From Virgibacillus aidingensis (GTDB taxonomy: Bacteria > Bacillota > Bacilli > Bacillales > Amphibacillaceae): DNA of 64,000 nt. The translations under genes and the position numbers were made by a program. The stretch spans positions 1 through 64,000 of the forward strand of contig NZ_WIXN01000010.1 in assembly GCF_010994035.1 (NCBI RefSeq), in the 5' to 3' direction. The notes under the pieces were generated by a model, which saw only the letters and a program-made list of their open reading frames with translations, did no database searches and was not told where the DNA came from. Shown piece after piece: positions 63,010 through 64,000 of this stretch. How positions within the stretch are numbered: position 1 is the first letter of the stretch; the number at the start of each line of letters is the position of its first letter.

Positions 63010-64000
63010 TTATTCCTGCTGCCATTCCTCCAGCAAATCATCGGCATGTGTTTCTAACATGCTGGAAGCTTCTTCAGAAATCTCTCCATTTGACTCAAGG
63101 AAATCAAGTAATTGTTTAAAGCTATTCATATGTCTTACCGCTTTATCCGTTTCGCCTGCAGATTCATAAGCACTCACTGCAGTCAAGTGCGTATTCAGGT
63201 GTCTGGCTGTTTCATCAGTTTCTATTTCACCGTTATTTCTGTATTCATCAACGAGCTGAATCATATTATCAATACTCGTCTCTTCCGGTTCACCTAAAAA
63301 TCCTCTTATTTCCTCTTCTCCTTCAATCTGAATGGTTACAGTTTGACGCTCATCCGTTATCTTGGATTCATTTTCGTCCACAATGACAAGGAATGTCCTT
63401 TCTTCCTCATCATTCAACAAGCCCCGGCCGGTAAAGCTTGTCCAGCCGTCTGCCGTCTGTACTTTTCCGAATCCGGTTGCAGTAAAATTCATCCCGGCAT
63501 TGCTATCCTGTACAACAAAAGTTCCATCAGCTTTTATATCTTCTTCCCCTTGTTGAAGAGAGAATTCCATTTCTGCTCCTGTCAGGGAAGCTGGATTATC
63601 TAAATCGTACAGTTCGCCTGCCTCTTCGATTTCAACTGACTCTGTTGTCATCGGACGGCTTGGCATGTTGGCAGCACGCTTTAATGCCTTACCTGGCTGA
63701 ATCCCTGTCAACTCGCCATCTATCAGGGCTATTTCTCCATTGACAAGTACATATTCTATTCCGTCTGCATATTGTTTTGGATCATCAAATGTCGCATTAT
63801 CAATCACCGTTTCCGGATCAAATATGGTAATATCAGCAGCCATGCCTTCAGCAATAAACCCTCGGTCTGTCATGCCAATGATAGTAGCCGGCAAACCGGT
63901 CATTTTTTGGATCATCGTTTCCCAATCAACAAGACCTTCTTCTCTTACATACCTGCCCAGTGCCCTTGGCTGTGTTCCATACCTTCTTGGATGGGTACTG
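63010..64000 (-). CDS. Second N-acyl-D-amino-acid deacylase-like protein, 3' part
   Basis: Partial gene; the frame is open to the right edge of the window, so the N-terminal part is outside. Visible are STHPRRYGTQPRALG, the TSLPA-like MTGLPATIIGMTDRGFIAEGM and EYVLVNGEIALIDGELTG, all matching the C-terminal barrel end of the deacylase at 58357-61866. They are followed by the same kind of beta domain (SLQQGEEDIKADGTF to VTIQIEGEEEIRGF) and a C-terminal FIMAH-type domain (NTHLTAVSAYE, RHMNSFKQLLDF). No inserted DFEG module is seen in the part inside the window. Confidence 0.88.
   Translation of the reverse strand, partial: STHPRRYGTQPRALGRYVREEGLVDWETMIQKMTGLPATIIGMTDRGFIAEGMAADITIFDPETVIDNATFDDPKQYADGIEYVLVNGEIALIDGELTGIQPGKALKRAANMPSRPMTTESVEIEEAGELYDLDNPASLTGAEMEFSLQQGEEDIKADGTFVVQDSNAGMNFTATGFGKVQTADGWTSFTGRGLLNDEEERTFLVIVDENESKITDERQTVTIQIEGEEEIRGFLGEPEETSIDNMIQLVDEYRNNGEIETDETARHLNTHLTAVSAYESAGETDKAVRHMNSFKQLLDFLESNGEISEEASSMLETHADDLLEEWQQE

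Noticed and set aside
1-64000. tRNA genes, prophage, integrated plasmid or transposon
   Set aside because: I found no tRNA-like cloverleaf, integrase, transposase or phage structural gene on either strand by reading; a tRNA search program was not available.

Overview
The window reads as chromosome of a low-to-moderate GC, probably salt-adapted Bacillaceae bacterium of the Virgibacillus/Oceanobacillus type. The basis is Bacillus subtilis-like gene order (leuS - ytqB - ytpB - ytoA - metK - pckA - ytlA/C/D - ytkD - men operon), Gram-positive T-box, SAM, cobalamin and FMN leader RNAs, many TTG starts behind strong GGAGG sites, and very acidic secreted proteins. The genus is an inference.

Layout. 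1-170: tandem minus-strand promoters and a leader typical of an rRNA operon that lies off the left edge. 0.5-8.4 kb: single genes (rhodanese, C45 acyltransferase, zinc ribbon, DUF2332, GrpB, GNAT, lipoprotein, UspA) mixed with decayed genes (an RmlD-like dehydrogenase, an alpha/beta-hydrolase tail, a frameshifted membrane protein). 8.5-21.8 kb: conserved core with leuS and its T-box, mnmM, terpene synthase ytpB, gamma-carbonic anhydrase ytoA, metK with its SAM-I riboswitch, pckA with a possible CcpN operator, an ABC importer and a Nudix hydrolase. 21.8-29.2 kb: a pseudogene, a CDF exporter, GNAT, VOC, an ArsR-type regulator, rocD, and divergent carD/marR. 29.2-37.3 kb: menaquinone genes menF-D-H-B-E, divergent menA and a DksA-like gene. 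menC is not at its usual place.

37.6-48.0 kb is a twelve-gene minus-strand cobalamin salvage operon behind one cobalamin riboswitch. BtuF and BtuC import corrinoids, and a BtuD-CbiZ fusion both powers import and can strip the lower loop back to adenosylcobyric acid. CbiB and CobD rebuild cobinamide phosphate. CobU, CobS, a CobC-like phosphatase, the alpha-ribazole kinase candidate CblS and a PduO-type adenosyltransferase finish the cofactor. Two members are odd: a CobQ/CbiP without its glutaminase domain and a second, degenerate CobU-like protein. ribU with an FMN riboswitch follows.

49.4-64.0 kb is an island of secreted hydrolases: a bacillopeptidase F-like protease, a LysR regulator, a gamma-glutamyltransferase, an N-acyl-D-amino-acid deacylase, a class A beta-lactamase-fold serine hydrolase, and a second deacylase cut by the window edge. 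The transferase and the complete deacylase, which are unrelated enzymes, carry copies of the same roughly 215-residue beta-rich module inside their catalytic regions (one and two copies). The transferase and both deacylases end in a FIMAH-type helical domain. I consider this island, probably for scavenging gamma-glutamyl and D-amino-acid-containing peptides at the cell surface, the most interesting part of the window.
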